From Rhizobiaceae bacterium (lineage in GTDB: Bacteria; Pseudomonadota; Alphaproteobacteria; Rhizobiales; Rhizobiaceae): a stretch of DNA of 7,065 bases. Every line of letters starts with the position of its first letter. Position 1 is the first letter of the stretch. The DNA lies in the NCBI GenBank assembly GCA_016764155.1, contig JAESSK010000035.1:10653-17717 (forward strand), read 5' to 3'. A program made the position numbers and the translations under genes. Below, piece by piece: positions 1-6,448 of this stretch. Below the pieces are notes generated by a model. That model was not told where the DNA came from, searched no databases, and saw only the letters and a list, made by a program, of their open reading frames with translations.

Positions 1-378
1 ATCTTTTTGTGGACCCCGCCGCATTTTTGGGCGCTTGCGCTGTTCAAAAAAAGCGATTATGGCGCAGCAGGCATCCCGATGATGCCAAATGTCAAAGGCG
101 AACGTTCCACCCAAAATCAGATATTTGGCTACGCATTTCTCACCGCAGCCGCTGGCGTAATGCCGTGGGCAATTGGCTTTGCCAGCACAGGCTACGGCGT
201 TGTTTCGGCATTGCTCGGCGCGGTCTTCATCAAATATTCCTACGATGTCTGGATGATGCCATCTGACAGCGAAACAAATGCTCCGGCAAAAAGGCTGTTC
301 GGCTTTTCAATTCTATACCTTTTCCTAGTGTTCTCAGCCCTTTTGGTTGAGGCAATCATTGCAAGGGTAATGGCGTAA
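1..378 (+). CDS. ctaB: Protoheme IX farnesyltransferase (heme O synthase), C-terminal part
   Basis: This is the 3' part of an integral inner-membrane prenyltransferase that adds a farnesyl group to protoheme IX to give heme O, the precursor of heme A for cytochrome aa3. The reading frame is open from base 1 and gives 125 residues before the TAA stop, against roughly 300 for the family, so the N-terminal half and its first Asp-rich prenyl-binding motif lie outside the window. Visible family signatures are WTPPHFWALAL at the start, then YGAAGIPMMPNVKGE and TQNQIFGY, followed by about three hydrophobic segments. The TTG at base 7 lies inside the conserved WTPPHFW region and is not a start. The stop overlaps the next start as TAATG, which suggests translational coupling. 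Family identity is secure from these motifs; only the missing N-terminus is unseen. Confidence 0.95.
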   Translation: MFLWTPPHFWALALFKKSDYGAAGIPMMPNVKGERSTQNQIFGYAFLTAAAGVMPWAIGFASTGYGVVSALLGAVFIKYSYDVWMMPSDSETNAPAKRLFGFSILYLFLVFSALLVEAIIARVMA

Positions 379-563
379 TGAGTGATGAAAAAATGAAAAA
401 CGAAATTATGCACGAAGAAGGCATTGTCCTGACCGATGCTCAGAAAAAATCCCAACGCGCACGCAATATTGCGATTGGATTAGTGCTCGGTGGATTGGTT
501 GTCCTTTTCTACGGCGCGACTGTTGTAAAATTTGGCCCTGCCATTCTTGAGCGGGCAATGTAA
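378..563 (+). CDS. coxF: Small single-TM CoxF-like protein of the oxidase cluster
   Basis: This encodes a 61-residue protein with a charged N-terminal half (MSDEKMKNEI, then TDAQKKSQRARN) and one hydrophobic segment at about residues 30-50, ending in KFGPAILERAM. It resembles the small protein called CoxF found between ctaB and ctaG in alphaproteobacterial oxidase clusters. I recognise it from length, topology, the TDAQKKSQRARN stretch and position rather than from a catalytic motif, because it has none. The positive charges before the membrane segment predict a cytoplasmic N-terminus. Its ATG overlaps the ctaB stop by one base, and ctaG follows almost at once, so it is probably co-translated with both. 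The best upstream ribosome-site match, AAGGG at 363-367, is about ten bases away, which is long. Its biochemical function is not established to my knowledge. A role in oxidase assembly or stability is inferred from context only. Confidence 0.8.
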   Translation: MSDEKMKNEIMHEEGIVLTDAQKKSQRARNIAIGLVLGGLVVLFYGATVVKFGPAILERAM

Positions 564-564
564 C

Positions 565-1194
565 TTGGAACAGAATTTGGCAAACCAGCAGACATCTAAG
601 GACAAAGGCAACGCAAAGAATTTGCGCGTCGGTGCCATTTGTCTTGGGCTGGTTTTCGGCATGGGCGGAATGGCCTATGCTGCTGTGCCTCTTTATAAGA
701 TTTTTTGTCAGGTCACCGGTTTTGGCGGCACCACCCAACGTGCCGAAAATATCGATGGCATCAAAATTCTCGACCGCGAGATCACGGTGATTTTTGACGC
801 CAACATGACTTCAGGCTTGAACTGGCGTTTCAAGCCGGTTCAGCGCCGGGTTACAGTTAAACTGGGCGAGTTGAAAAAGATTTCCTACATGGCCGAAAAC
901 CTGTCGGATCAAACACTCACAGGTACAGCGACCTTTAATGTGACGCCTCAGGCACTTGGTGCCTATTTCAACAAGATCGAATGCTTTTGCTTCACCGATA
1001 CAAAAATTGAACCGCACGGCAAACTGGATATGCCGGTGGTGTTCTTCATTGATCCCGATCTCGATCAAGAAGAAATTTTGAAATCGATTGAATCAATCAC
1101 ACTTTCATACACTTTCTTTCCAACACAATCTGAAGCGCCTGAACAAGTGTCTAGCGTTAACCAGATTGCTGACGGTACGGATAATAAATTATAA
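565..1194 (+). CDS. ctaG: Cytochrome c oxidase assembly protein CtaG/Cox11
   Basis: This is the membrane-anchored copper chaperone that delivers copper to the CuB site of oxidase subunit I on the periplasmic side. From the TTG at 565 the protein has 209 residues, close to the family norm. One N-terminal membrane anchor spans about residues 22-42 and is followed by PLYKIFCQVTGFGGT, a hallmark of the family. The periplasmic domain carries the copper-binding motif ECFCF with Cys140 and Cys142, then PVVFFIDPDLD. No ATG precedes the anchor in this frame, so the start must be a TTG. The choices are 532 (inside coxF), 565 and 577. I chose 565 because it sits just after the coxF stop. 577 has a better-placed GGAA (567-570) and would remove only four residues. 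Family assignment is secure; the exact start is not. Confidence 0.93.
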   Translation: MEQNLANQQTSKDKGNAKNLRVGAICLGLVFGMGGMAYAAVPLYKIFCQVTGFGGTTQRAENIDGIKILDREITVIFDANMTSGLNWRFKPVQRRVTVKLGELKKISYMAENLSDQTLTGTATFNVTPQALGAYFNKIECFCFTDTKIEPHGKLDMPVVFFIDPDLDQEEILKSIESITLSYTFFPTQSEAPEQVSSVNQIADGTDNKL

Positions 1195-1204
1195 TCAAAA
1201 CCGC

Positions 1205-1226
1205 GGTTCCAAATAACATTGGAACC
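1205..1226 (+). repeat. Perfect 8-bp inverted repeat (hairpin) in the ctaG-ctaE gap
   Basis: The arms GGTTCCAA (1205-1212) and TTGGAACC (1219-1226) are exact reverse complements around the six-base loop ATAACA. The hairpin lies 10 bases after the ctaG stop and 27 bases before the ctaE start. It is not followed by a run of T on the plus strand, so it does not look like a plus-strand terminator. It could be an mRNA processing or stability element, or a protein site. The structure is seen directly; any function is inferred. Confidence 0.6.
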
Positions 1227-1253
1227 ACAAAAAGATAATACAGGAGAAATATC

Positions 1254-2132
1254 ATGTCAGATGGTCATAACGTCGATCACGACTATCACATTGTGGACCC
1301 AAGTCCCTGGCCGCTGATTGGTGGCATCGGTGGCTTCACAATGGCGATTGGTGCCATTGCGGGCATGCGTTATCTCAACGAAGATGTCTTCATGTTTGCC
1401 GGTTATGATCTGGCAAATCCTTGGCTATTTTATATTGGTGTTGCCCTCGTGCTTTACACCATGTTTGCCTGGTGGAGTGATACCATCAAGGAAAGCCATG
1501 CTGGCAATCATACACCAGTGGTTCAGATGCATCTGCGCTATGGCATGATCTTGTTCATTGCCTCGGAGGTTATGTTCTTCGTAGCTTGGTTCTGGGCCTT
1601 CTTTGATGCAAGCCTTTTTGCCAATGAAGTCGCTCAATATTCAAGGGTTGAATACACCGGTGGTCAATGGCCACCCGCAGGTATCGCCGTGCTTGATCCC
1701 ATGCACTTGCCATTGTTCAACACTGTTATCTTGTTGCTTTCAGGAACCACAGTCACTTGGGCGCACCACGCACTGATCCACAATGAGCGTGGCATGCTGA
1801 AAGGCATGTTGTTTATCACAGTATTGCTCGGCATCATATTCTCCGGCGTTCAGGCCTATGAATACGCTCATGCACCGTTCGATTTTAAAGACTCCATTTA
1901 TGGTGCGACCTTCTTCATGGCGACCGGCTTCCACGGTTTCCACGTATTGGTTGGAACGATCTTCCTGCTGGTTTGCTTGTTCCGTGCAATGGCCGGTCAT
2001 TTCAAACCAGAGAAGCATTTCGGCTTTGAAGCTGCCGCATGGTATTGGCACTTTGTGGATGTGGTCTGGTTGTTCTTGTTCTTCTCCATCTACATTTGGG
2101 CTTCATGGGGAGCAACATTGGCGCACGTTTAG
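1254..2132 (+). CDS. ctaE: Cytochrome c oxidase subunit III, aa3 type
   Basis: This is the structural subunit III (also called CoxC) of the proton-pumping aa3 oxidase. It binds lipids and stabilises subunit I in the inner membrane. The 292 residues fit a seven-helix subunit III. Signatures include [13 protein letters not shown] near the N-terminus, the helix with [13 protein letters not shown] beginning at Glu105 (the conserved carboxylate), [27 protein letters not shown], and [12 protein letters not shown] at about 263-274. The ATG at 1254 has a strong AGGAGA (1242-1247) six bases upstream, clearly better than the sites of its upstream neighbours, which suits a subunit needed in larger amounts than the assembly factors. 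A strong terminator follows 24 bases after the stop. The oxidase is of the quinol- or cytochrome c-type aa3 family; the synteny with ctaG and SURF1 favours cytochrome c oxidase. Confidence 0.97.
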   Translation: MSDGHNVDHDYHIVDPSPWPLIGGIGGFTMAIGAIAGMRYLNEDVFMFAGYDLANPWLFYIGVALVLYTMFAWWSDTIKESHAGNHTPVVQMHLRYGMILFIASEVMFFVAWFWAFFDASLFANEVAQYSRVEYTGGQWPPAGIAVLDPMHLPLFNTVILLLSGTTVTWAHHALIHNERGMLKGMLFITVLLGIIFSGVQAYEYAHAPFDFKDSIYGATFFMATGFHGFHVLVGTIFLLVCLFRAMAGHFKPEKHFGFEAAAWYWHFVDVVWLFLFFSIYIWASWGATLAHV

Positions 2133-2156
2133 TCGTCAACGAGATTTAAATTTTCG

Positions 2157-2190
2157 AAGGCGGCTGATCATATCGGCCGCCTTTTCTTTT
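2157..2190 (+). terminator. Rho-independent terminator after ctaE
   Basis: AAGGCGGC (2157-2164) pairs with GCCGCCTT (2176-2183). The stem continues through a T-G wobble and GAT/ATC to a three-base CAT loop, giving about twelve pairs with a GC-rich base. The descending arm runs into TTTTCTTTT (2182-2190). This is a textbook intrinsic terminator on the plus strand. It marks the end of the ctaB-coxF-ctaG-ctaE unit and separates it, at least partly, from the DUF983-SURF1 pair that starts 30 bases later. Confidence 0.9.
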
Positions 2191-2219
2191 GAGTTCATGA
2201 ACCTGCTTCAGGATTTATT

Positions 2220-2621
2220 ATGGCCAGTTCCCGCGATAAGGCACTCTATCCACCGGTATCCCCCGTTTCAGTCGGGCTAAAAGGCATCTGCCCCAGATGC
2301 GGACAGGGCCGTTTATTTGCCGGCGTTCTAACACCCGCAAAAGGGTGCATGAGCTGCAAACTTGATTATTCCTTTATCGATTCTGGCGATGGACCAGCGG
2401 TGTTTGTCATCATGATCATGGGCTTTGTCCTTTTGGGGTTAGCCTTGGCATTCGATAATATGTTCCACCCGCCTATATGGGTGCATGTGATTATCTGGGG
2501 CCCCGTCATTGTTATCTCGTGCCTATGGACCTTGCGCATCAGCAAAGGCTTTATGATCGGCCTGCAATTTAATACCGATGCAAGACAGGGCACATTGTCT
2601 GACGAGAACGACGAAACGTAG
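2220..2621 (+). CDS. DUF983 family two-TM zinc-ribbon membrane protein
   Basis: This 133-residue protein belongs to the uncharacterised DUF983 family. An N-terminal zinc-ribbon-like module carries CPRCG (Cys24, Cys27) and CMSC (Cys43, Cys46), two CxxC pairs likely to bind a metal. It is followed by the family signature DSGDGPAVFVI and two membrane segments at about residues 58-79 and 86-106. The C-terminal tail is short and acidic. The ATG at 2220 has AGGA (2210-2213) six bases upstream. The gene lies between the oxidase terminator and the SURF1 gene, which begins three bases after its stop, so the two are very probably co-transcribed. DUF983 genes recur next to ctaE and SURF1 in alphaproteobacteria as I recall. 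A role in heme or copper handling during oxidase assembly is a guess from that context, since no enzymatic motif is visible. Confidence 0.9.
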   Translation: MASSRDKALYPPVSPVSVGLKGICPRCGQGRLFAGVLTPAKGCMSCKLDYSFIDSGDGPAVFVIMIMGFVLLGLALAFDNMFHPPIWVHVIIWGPVIVISCLWTLRISKGFMIGLQFNTDARQGTLSDENDET

Positions 2622-2624
2622 AAT

Positions 2625-3389
2625 ATGAACAAACCTAAAAGTAGCGTTGCAAAAAACAGTTTAGCCAAATGGATCATGGCCATCTTGGCCATTGGAGCAT
2701 TCATTGCCCTTTGCTTTCTAGGCAATTGGCAGATGCAAAGGCTCGAGTGGAAAGAGGGGCTGGTCGCGCAAATTGATCAGCGCATGGCGGCATCCCCGGT
2801 TTCTATTAGCGATATGCAGACCATCCAGCAAAACGGCGAGGATGTTGATTATCGCCAAGTGATGGTTTCCGGCATATTCGATCATACCAATGAGGCCTAT
2901 TATTATAATACCAATAATGGCGTGGTCGGCTGGAATGTTTTTACACCGCTAACCACCGAAAACGGTTTGGTAGTGCTGGTTAATCGTGGCTTTGTGCCAG
3001 ACCAATTCCGCGAGCCTGCAGCGCGCGCCAAAGGGCAGGTATCTGGCATCCAGTCCATCACCGGCCTTGCCCGCACCCCGCCTTCTGAAAAACCAAATTC
3101 CTTCATGCCCGAAAACGATATCGCGGCGAATATTTTCTTTTGGAAAGATCTCCCCGCCATGGCCGTAAAAATGGGGCAGGATGCGGATAAAGTCGCGCCG
3201 TTCTTTATCGATGCGGGTAAGGGCAAAATCCCCGGTGGCTATCCGAGAGGCGGGACCACAAGGGTATCATTCCCAAACAACCATCTTCAATATGCAGCCA
3301 CATGGTACGGTCTGGCATTTGGCCTCGTGCTGGTAATTGGCTTTTTCCTGTGGTCCAACAGAAAAAGCAAAATCGACAGCGATGCTTGA
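2625..3389 (+). CDS. SURF1 family cytochrome oxidase assembly protein
   Basis: SURF1 (Shy1 in yeast) assists maturation of oxidase subunit I, and bacterial members have been linked to heme a insertion. The 254 residues show the standard layout: an N-terminal membrane helix at about 15-32, a large periplasmic domain, and a C-terminal helix at about 226-243. Family motifs are GNWQMQRLEWKEGL (from 33), VVGWNVFTPL, VLVNRGFVP, and NNHLQYAATWYGLAF from 218. The histidine of the last motif, His220, is the position proposed to contact heme in bacterial SURF1. The ATG follows the DUF983 stop by three bases with only a weak ribosome site, suggesting coupling. It is separated from ctaE by a terminator, so it may be made at a lower level than the oxidase subunits. 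Assignment is secure. Confidence 0.95.
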   Translation: MNKPKSSVAKNSLAKWIMAILAIGAFIALCFLGNWQMQRLEWKEGLVAQIDQRMAASPVSISDMQTIQQNGEDVDYRQVMVSGIFDHTNEAYYYNTNNGVVGWNVFTPLTTENGLVVLVNRGFVPDQFREPAARAKGQVSGIQSITGLARTPPSEKPNSFMPENDIAANIFFWKDLPAMAVKMGQDADKVAPFFIDAGKGKIPGGYPRGGTTRVSFPNNHLQYAATWYGLAFGLVLVIGFFLWSNRKSKIDSDA

Positions 3390-3414
3390 CACTTGGTGCA
3401 AGTCACCCTTTATT
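3386..3414 (+). promoter_or_regulatory. Candidate sigma-70 type promoter for ispH-thrB-rnhA
   Basis: A consensus -35 box, TTGACA (3386-3391), overlaps the SURF1 stop codon. Seventeen bases later lies TTTATT (3409-3414), a four-of-six match to the -10 consensus. Transcription would begin near 3421, giving a leader of about 20-25 bases before the ispH GTG. The 54-base gap before ispH, much longer than the other gaps in this run, fits a new transcription unit. TATGAT at 3420-3425 is a better -10 match but is badly spaced from TTGACA. This is pattern matching only. Confidence 0.45.
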
Positions 3415-3430
3415 CCCGATATGATTTCAT

Positions 3431-3437
3431 TGGAGAA
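3431..3437 (+). promoter_or_regulatory. Ribosome binding site that sets the ispH start
   Basis: TGGAGAA, with the core GGAGA at 3432-3436, lies seven bases before a GTG at 3444. No comparable site precedes the upstream in-frame alternatives TTG 3393 and GTG 3396. Starting at 3444 also places the conserved cysteines at positions that match the family, so this site decides the start. Confidence 0.8.
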
Positions 3438-3443
3438 AAACGC

Positions 3444-4457
3444 GTGAGCGATACTGGCAAACCAGCTGAAAACAAAAGTGATTTAACGTTGCGCCTATGT
3501 GGCCCGCGTGGCTTTTGCGCGGGCGTTGATCGTGCCATTCAAATGGTGATTGTTGCGCTGAAGAAATATGGCGCACCTGTATATGTTCGCCACGAAATCG
3601 TCCACAATCGCTATGTGGTCGAGGGCCTTGAAAATCTCGGAGCCGTTTTCGTCAAGGAACTCGATGAAATACCACCGACAAGCCAGCCTGTAATCTTTTC
3701 AGCCCACGGCGTTCCAAAATCCGTGCCGGAAGACGCAAAATCGAAAAACCTGTTCTATCTGGATGCAACCTGTCCGTTGGTTTCCAAAGTGCACAAACAA
3801 GCCCTGCGCCATATGCGTAAAGGCCGTCATGTGCTGCTGGTGGGCCATAAGGGCCATCCGGAAGTCATTGGCACCATGGGCCAAATGCCCCCCGGTACGA
3901 TGACGCTGGTCGATACAATGGAAGATGCAGAGACGCTTCAACCAAGTGACCCCAGTCAGCTTGGCTACGTCACCCAGACAACCCTTTCGATGGATGATAT
4001 GGCAGATGTGTTGAACTGCCTTGAAAAGCGGTTTCCAGCCCTTGAAGCACCGATCTCCGATTCCATATGTTACGCCACCACCAACCGGCAGGAAGTTGTG
4101 AAACTGGCGGCAAAAAATGCGGATCATTTCCTTATTGTCGGTGCACCCAATTCGTCAAATTCAAAACGTTTGGTCGAGGTGGCAATCAAAGCCGGTGCCA
4201 AGCGAGCGGTGTTGGTTCAAGGCCTATCGGAAGTTCCGTGGGATGAGATGAAAGATGCACAGATAATCGGCCTGTCGGCTGGTGCATCTGCCCCCGAAAT
4301 TCTGGTAAACGAAATTATCGAATCCTTTCGCGAGCGGTTCGCGATGAAACTTGATCTGGTTGAGACCGTTCAGGAAACGGAAAATTTCCCGCTGCCTCGT
4401 GAAATTCGTGATGTAAAATTGGCAAAGGCCGATATGGCTTTTGTGAACGGAGAATAA
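3444..4457 (+). CDS. ispH: 4-hydroxy-3-methylbut-2-enyl diphosphate reductase
   Basis: IspH (LytB) is the cytosolic iron-sulfur enzyme for the last step of the MEP isoprenoid pathway, reducing HMBPP to IPP and DMAPP. From the GTG at 3444 the protein has 337 residues, in the family range. The three cluster-binding cysteines are present: Cys25 in GPRGFCAGVDRAI, Cys110 in DATCPLV and Cys209 in ICYATTNRQ. Substrate-site motifs are also intact: HEIVHNRYVV, SAHGVP, GHKGHPEVIGTMGQ with the proton-relay Glu140, TQTTLS, and the SSNS of GAPNSSNSKRL. The offsets from the E. coli residues Cys12, Cys96, Cys197 and Glu126 are 12-14, which supports the start. An upstream extension to 3393 is open, but it has no ribosome site and would cover the candidate promoter. 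The thrB start follows the stop by two bases. Assignment is secure. Confidence 0.97.
   Translation: MSDTGKPAENKSDLTLRLCGPRGFCAGVDRAIQMVIVALKKYGAPVYVRHEIVHNRYVVEGLENLGAVFVKELDEIPPTSQPVIFSAHGVPKSVPEDAKSKNLFYLDATCPLVSKVHKQALRHMRKGRHVLLVGHKGHPEVIGTMGQMPPGTMTLVDTMEDAETLQPSDPSQLGYVTQTTLSMDDMADVLNCLEKRFPALEAPISDSICYATTNRQEVVKLAAKNADHFLIVGAPNSSNSKRLVEVAIKAGAKRAVLVQGLSEVPWDEMKDAQIIGLSAGASAPEILVNEIIESFRERFAMKLDLVETVQETENFPLPREIRDVKLAKADMAFVNGE
4449..4452 (+). promoter_or_regulatory. Ribosome binding site that sets the thrB TTG start
   Basis: GGAG lies within the last codons of ispH, seven bases before a TTG at 4460. There is no ATG or GTG in frame near the expected N-terminus. The protein read from this TTG begins with the usual start of the family, so this site supports the TTG. 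Confidence 0.75.
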
Positions 4458-4459
4458 GC

Positions 4460-5440
4460 TTGGCGGTCTATACAAAAATATCAGATACGGAACTTGCCGA
4501 CTATCTTCGCCTTTACGATATTGGGGAATTGCACTCCATCAAAGGCATTGCCGAGGGAGTGGAAAATTCCAACTTCCTGATCACCACAGATAATGGCCCG
4601 TTCATCCTGACATTGTACGAAAAACGTGTGGCTGTAGAAGATCTCCCTTTCTTTTTGGGATTGAAAGAACATCTCGCGGATGCAGGCTTTTCCTGCCCGA
4701 GACCGATTGCCATGAAATCCGGTGAAACCCTGGGCACTTTGGCAGGGCGCCCATCGGCAATCATCAGCTTTCTCGACGGCATTTCTATCAGTGAGCCGAC
4801 GGTAAAAAGTTGCCATCAGCTAGGCGTAGCGCTTGGCAAAATGCATCTTCTTGCCCGAGATTTTAAAATTCATCGCAACAATGCGCTGACCCTCGAAAAC
4901 TGGCGACCCTTATTTGAAGCTTCCGGCGAGCGGGCAAATGAAGTGCAAGACGGACTGGTGAACATCATTTCGACGGAACTGGATTTCCTTGAAAAAAATT
5001 GGCCTGATACATTGCCATCGGGCGTTATTCACGCCGATTTGTTTCCAGACAATGTGTTTTTTCTAAAAGACCAGCTTTCGGGTTTTATCGACTTTTATTT
5101 CGCCTGCAATGATCTGCTGGCCTTCGATCTGGCCACTTGCATCAATGCATGGTGCTTCGATGCGGATAATAATTTCGAGCCGGAAAAAGCAAGCGCCCTG
5201 ATGCGCGGCTATGTTTCGGAGCGACCACTATCACGGGAAGAATATGACGCGCTGCCAATTCTGTGTCGCGGCTCAGCGTTGCGGTTTTTATTAACCCGCC
5301 TATACGACTGGCTAAACGTGCCGGACGGCGCGTTGGTCGTTCCTAAAAAACCCGATGAATATATTGAGAAACTTCAGTTTCATCAGACTATCAACCAGAC
5401 TCAATCCTACGGTTTGAGCGCCAAAGAGGCAGGACTTTAA
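4460..5440 (+). CDS. thrB: Homoserine kinase, APH-fold type
   Basis: This cytosolic enzyme phosphorylates L-homoserine to O-phosphohomoserine, the substrate of threonine synthase. At 326 residues it is the aminoglycoside-phosphotransferase-fold form common in alphaproteobacteria and pseudomonads, not the GHMP-fold ThrB of E. coli. The N-lobe has [14 protein letters not shown] (28-41) and FILTLYEKR (48-56), which form the nucleotide-binding part. The C-lobe has the catalytic Brenner-type motif HADLFPDN with His191, Asp193 and Asn198, followed by the metal-binding Asp211 in GFIDFYFA. The N-terminus [12 protein letters not shown] read from the TTG agrees with the family. It starts two bases after ispH and its TAA overlaps the rnhA ATG, so all three are probably translated from one message. 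No leader peptide or attenuator for threonine control is visible. Choline/ethanolamine kinase-like relatives share the fold, but the N-terminal motif favours ThrB. Confidence 0.94.
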   Translation: MAVYTKISDTELADYLRLYDIGELHSIKGIAEGVENSNFLITTDNGPFILTLYEKRVAVEDLPFFLGLKEHLADAGFSCPRPIAMKSGETLGTLAGRPSAIISFLDGISISEPTVKSCHQLGVALGKMHLLARDFKIHRNNALTLENWRPLFEASGERANEVQDGLVNIISTELDFLEKNWPDTLPSGVIHADLFPDNVFFLKDQLSGFIDFYFACNDLLAFDLATCINAWCFDADNNFEPEKASALMRGYVSERPLSREEYDALPILCRGSALRFLLTRLYDWLNVPDGALVVPKKPDEYIEKLQFHQTINQTQSYGLSAKEAGL

Positions 5441-5886
5441 TGAGCGAACGCGTAAAGATTTGGACAGACGGAGCCTGTTCTGGCAATCCCGGCCCCGGAG
5501 GTTGGGGCTCTTTAATGCGGTTTGGCGACCATGAAAAAGAACTCTCCGGCGGTGCCGAGGATACCACTAATAATAGAATGGAATTGCAGGCTGCCATCGA
5601 ATCGCTAAAGGCATTAAAAAAGAAATGCCACGTGGATCTTTATACCGATTCACAATATGTGCGCGGAGGCATTACCGGCTGGATCAAAAATTGGAAGAAA
5701 AATGGTTGGCGCACAGCCAACAAAAAGCCGGTTAAAAATATTGAGTTATGGCAGGCTTTGGAAGAGGCGTTGAGCCATCACGAAGTCGAATGGCACTGGG
5801 TCAAAGGCCATAGCGGTCACCCGGAAAACGAACGGGCAGATGAACTCGCCCGCCAAGGCATGGAGCCTTATAAGCTCGGTTCCTGA
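5440..5886 (+). CDS. rnhA: Ribonuclease HI
   Basis: RNase HI cleaves the RNA strand of RNA-DNA hybrids, removing R-loops and helping remove primers in the cytosol. The 148 residues are a full-length bacterial type 1 enzyme. All catalytic residues fall at the same numbers as in E. coli: Asp10 in [16 protein letters not shown], Glu48 in NNRMELQA, Asp70 in YTDSQYV, His124 in [14 protein letters not shown], and Asp134. The substrate-handle region with [13 protein letters not shown] is also present. The ATG overlaps the thrB stop as TAATG, with AGGA (5431-5434) five bases upstream. The next gene converges from the other strand with only 14 bases between stops, and I see no convincing hairpin-plus-T terminator there. 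Assignment is secure. Confidence 0.98.
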   Translation: MSERVKIWTDGACSGNPGPGGWGSLMRFGDHEKELSGGAEDTTNNRMELQAAIESLKALKKKCHVDLYTDSQYVRGGITGWIKNWKKNGWRTANKKPVKNIELWQALEEALSHHEVEWHWVKGHSGHPENERADELARQGMEPYKLGS

Positions 5887-5900
5887 CGGGCGAATAGTTT

Positions 5901-6398
5901 TTAAAGTTGTTCCAGAATAGTCGCAACACCGGAAGTAACCGCCGTGCCGGGGGTTTCTTCGATGTTCAGCGATGTCACCACCCCATTATCGACAATCATC
6001 GAAAGGCGTTTGCTACGGATACCAAATCCGGCAACACCCAGATCAATGTCAGCGCCAATTGCTTTGGTAAATTCCAGTGCGCCATCGGCAAGATAATGGA
6101 TTTTTCCAGCGCCATTAGTGGATTTTGCCCATGCATCCATCACGAAAACATCGTTGACGGAAAGAACGGCAACCTCATCAACACCTCTGGATTTAAGGAC
6201 TTCGAGGTTTTCTAGATACCCAGGGAGGTGGGTAGCAGTGCAAGTGCGGGTGAACGCGCCGGGTAGCGCAAACAAAACCACTTTCTTGCCTTCAAAAAGA
6301 TCTGCATAAGTGAGCGTATCTGGCCCATCTTCGCCCATGATTTTAAAATCCATTTTTGGCAGGCTATCGCCAACCGAAATACCAATCGTTTGTGACAA
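5901..6398 (-). CDS. Prx5-type peroxiredoxin with a single cysteine
   Basis: This thiol peroxidase reduces hydrogen peroxide and organic hydroperoxides. At 165 residues it fits the Prx5 (type II) subfamily, which normally takes electrons from glutathione/glutaredoxin or thioredoxin. The active-site segment is FALPGAFTRTCTATHLPGY, with peroxidatic Cys53 and the required Thr50 and Pro46. The family usually has Pro where this protein has Arg51. The distal GFGIRSKRLSMIVDNG contains the conserved arginine region. There is no second cysteine, so resolution must come from an outside thiol. There is no signal peptide, so it acts in the cytosol. The start is a TTG at 6398-6396: a TGA stop lies five codons upstream with no ATG or GTG between, and a weak CGGAT sits six bases before the TTG. 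It converges on rnhA. The 112-base region upstream holds the repeats described separately. Confidence 0.93.
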   Translation of the reverse strand: MSQTIGISVGDSLPKMDFKIMGEDGPDTLTYADLFEGKKVVLFALPGAFTRTCTATHLPGYLENLEVLKSRGVDEVAVLSVNDVFVMDAWAKSTNGAGKIHYLADGALEFTKAIGADIDLGVAGFGIRSKRLSMIVDNGVVTSLNIEETPGTAVTSGVATILEQL

Positions 6399-6448
6399 AA
6401 TATTATCCGTTCAAATTCTGAGTTAAATAAAGCCAGTGATATCTAGCC

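Noticed and set aside
2193..2202. Ten-base palindrome GTTCATGAAC between the ctaE terminator and the DUF983 ribosome site
   Set aside because: A single short palindrome is expected by chance at this scale, and no promoter is visible nearby for it to control.
1858..2280. 140-codon plus-strand frame overlapping the end of ctaE and the start of DUF983
   Set aside because: It is out of frame with two well-supported genes, runs through the terminator hairpin, and its translation has no recognisable family features.
2366..2725. 119-codon minus-strand frame with a hydrophobic stretch opposite DUF983 and SURF1
   Set aside because: The hydrophobic part is the reverse complement of membrane-segment codons. 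It crosses two genes and has no ribosome site or family match.
3393..3443. N-terminal extension of ispH to TTG 3393 or GTG 3396
   Set aside because: There is no ribosome site before these codons, the added residues do not resemble IspH, and GTG 3444 has a well-placed GGAGA.
3699..4127. 142-codon minus-strand frame opposite ispH
   Set aside because: It lies wholly inside ispH, whose frame has all catalytic motifs. The translation is rich in His, Cys and Gln, as expected for a shadow frame.
5887..5900. Possible bidirectional terminator between convergent rnhA and peroxiredoxin genes
   Set aside because: The 14-base gap and its flanks contain a short T-run but no GC-rich hairpin next to it. 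AACC/GGTT pairing at about 5937-5955 is too weak and lies inside the peroxiredoxin gene.
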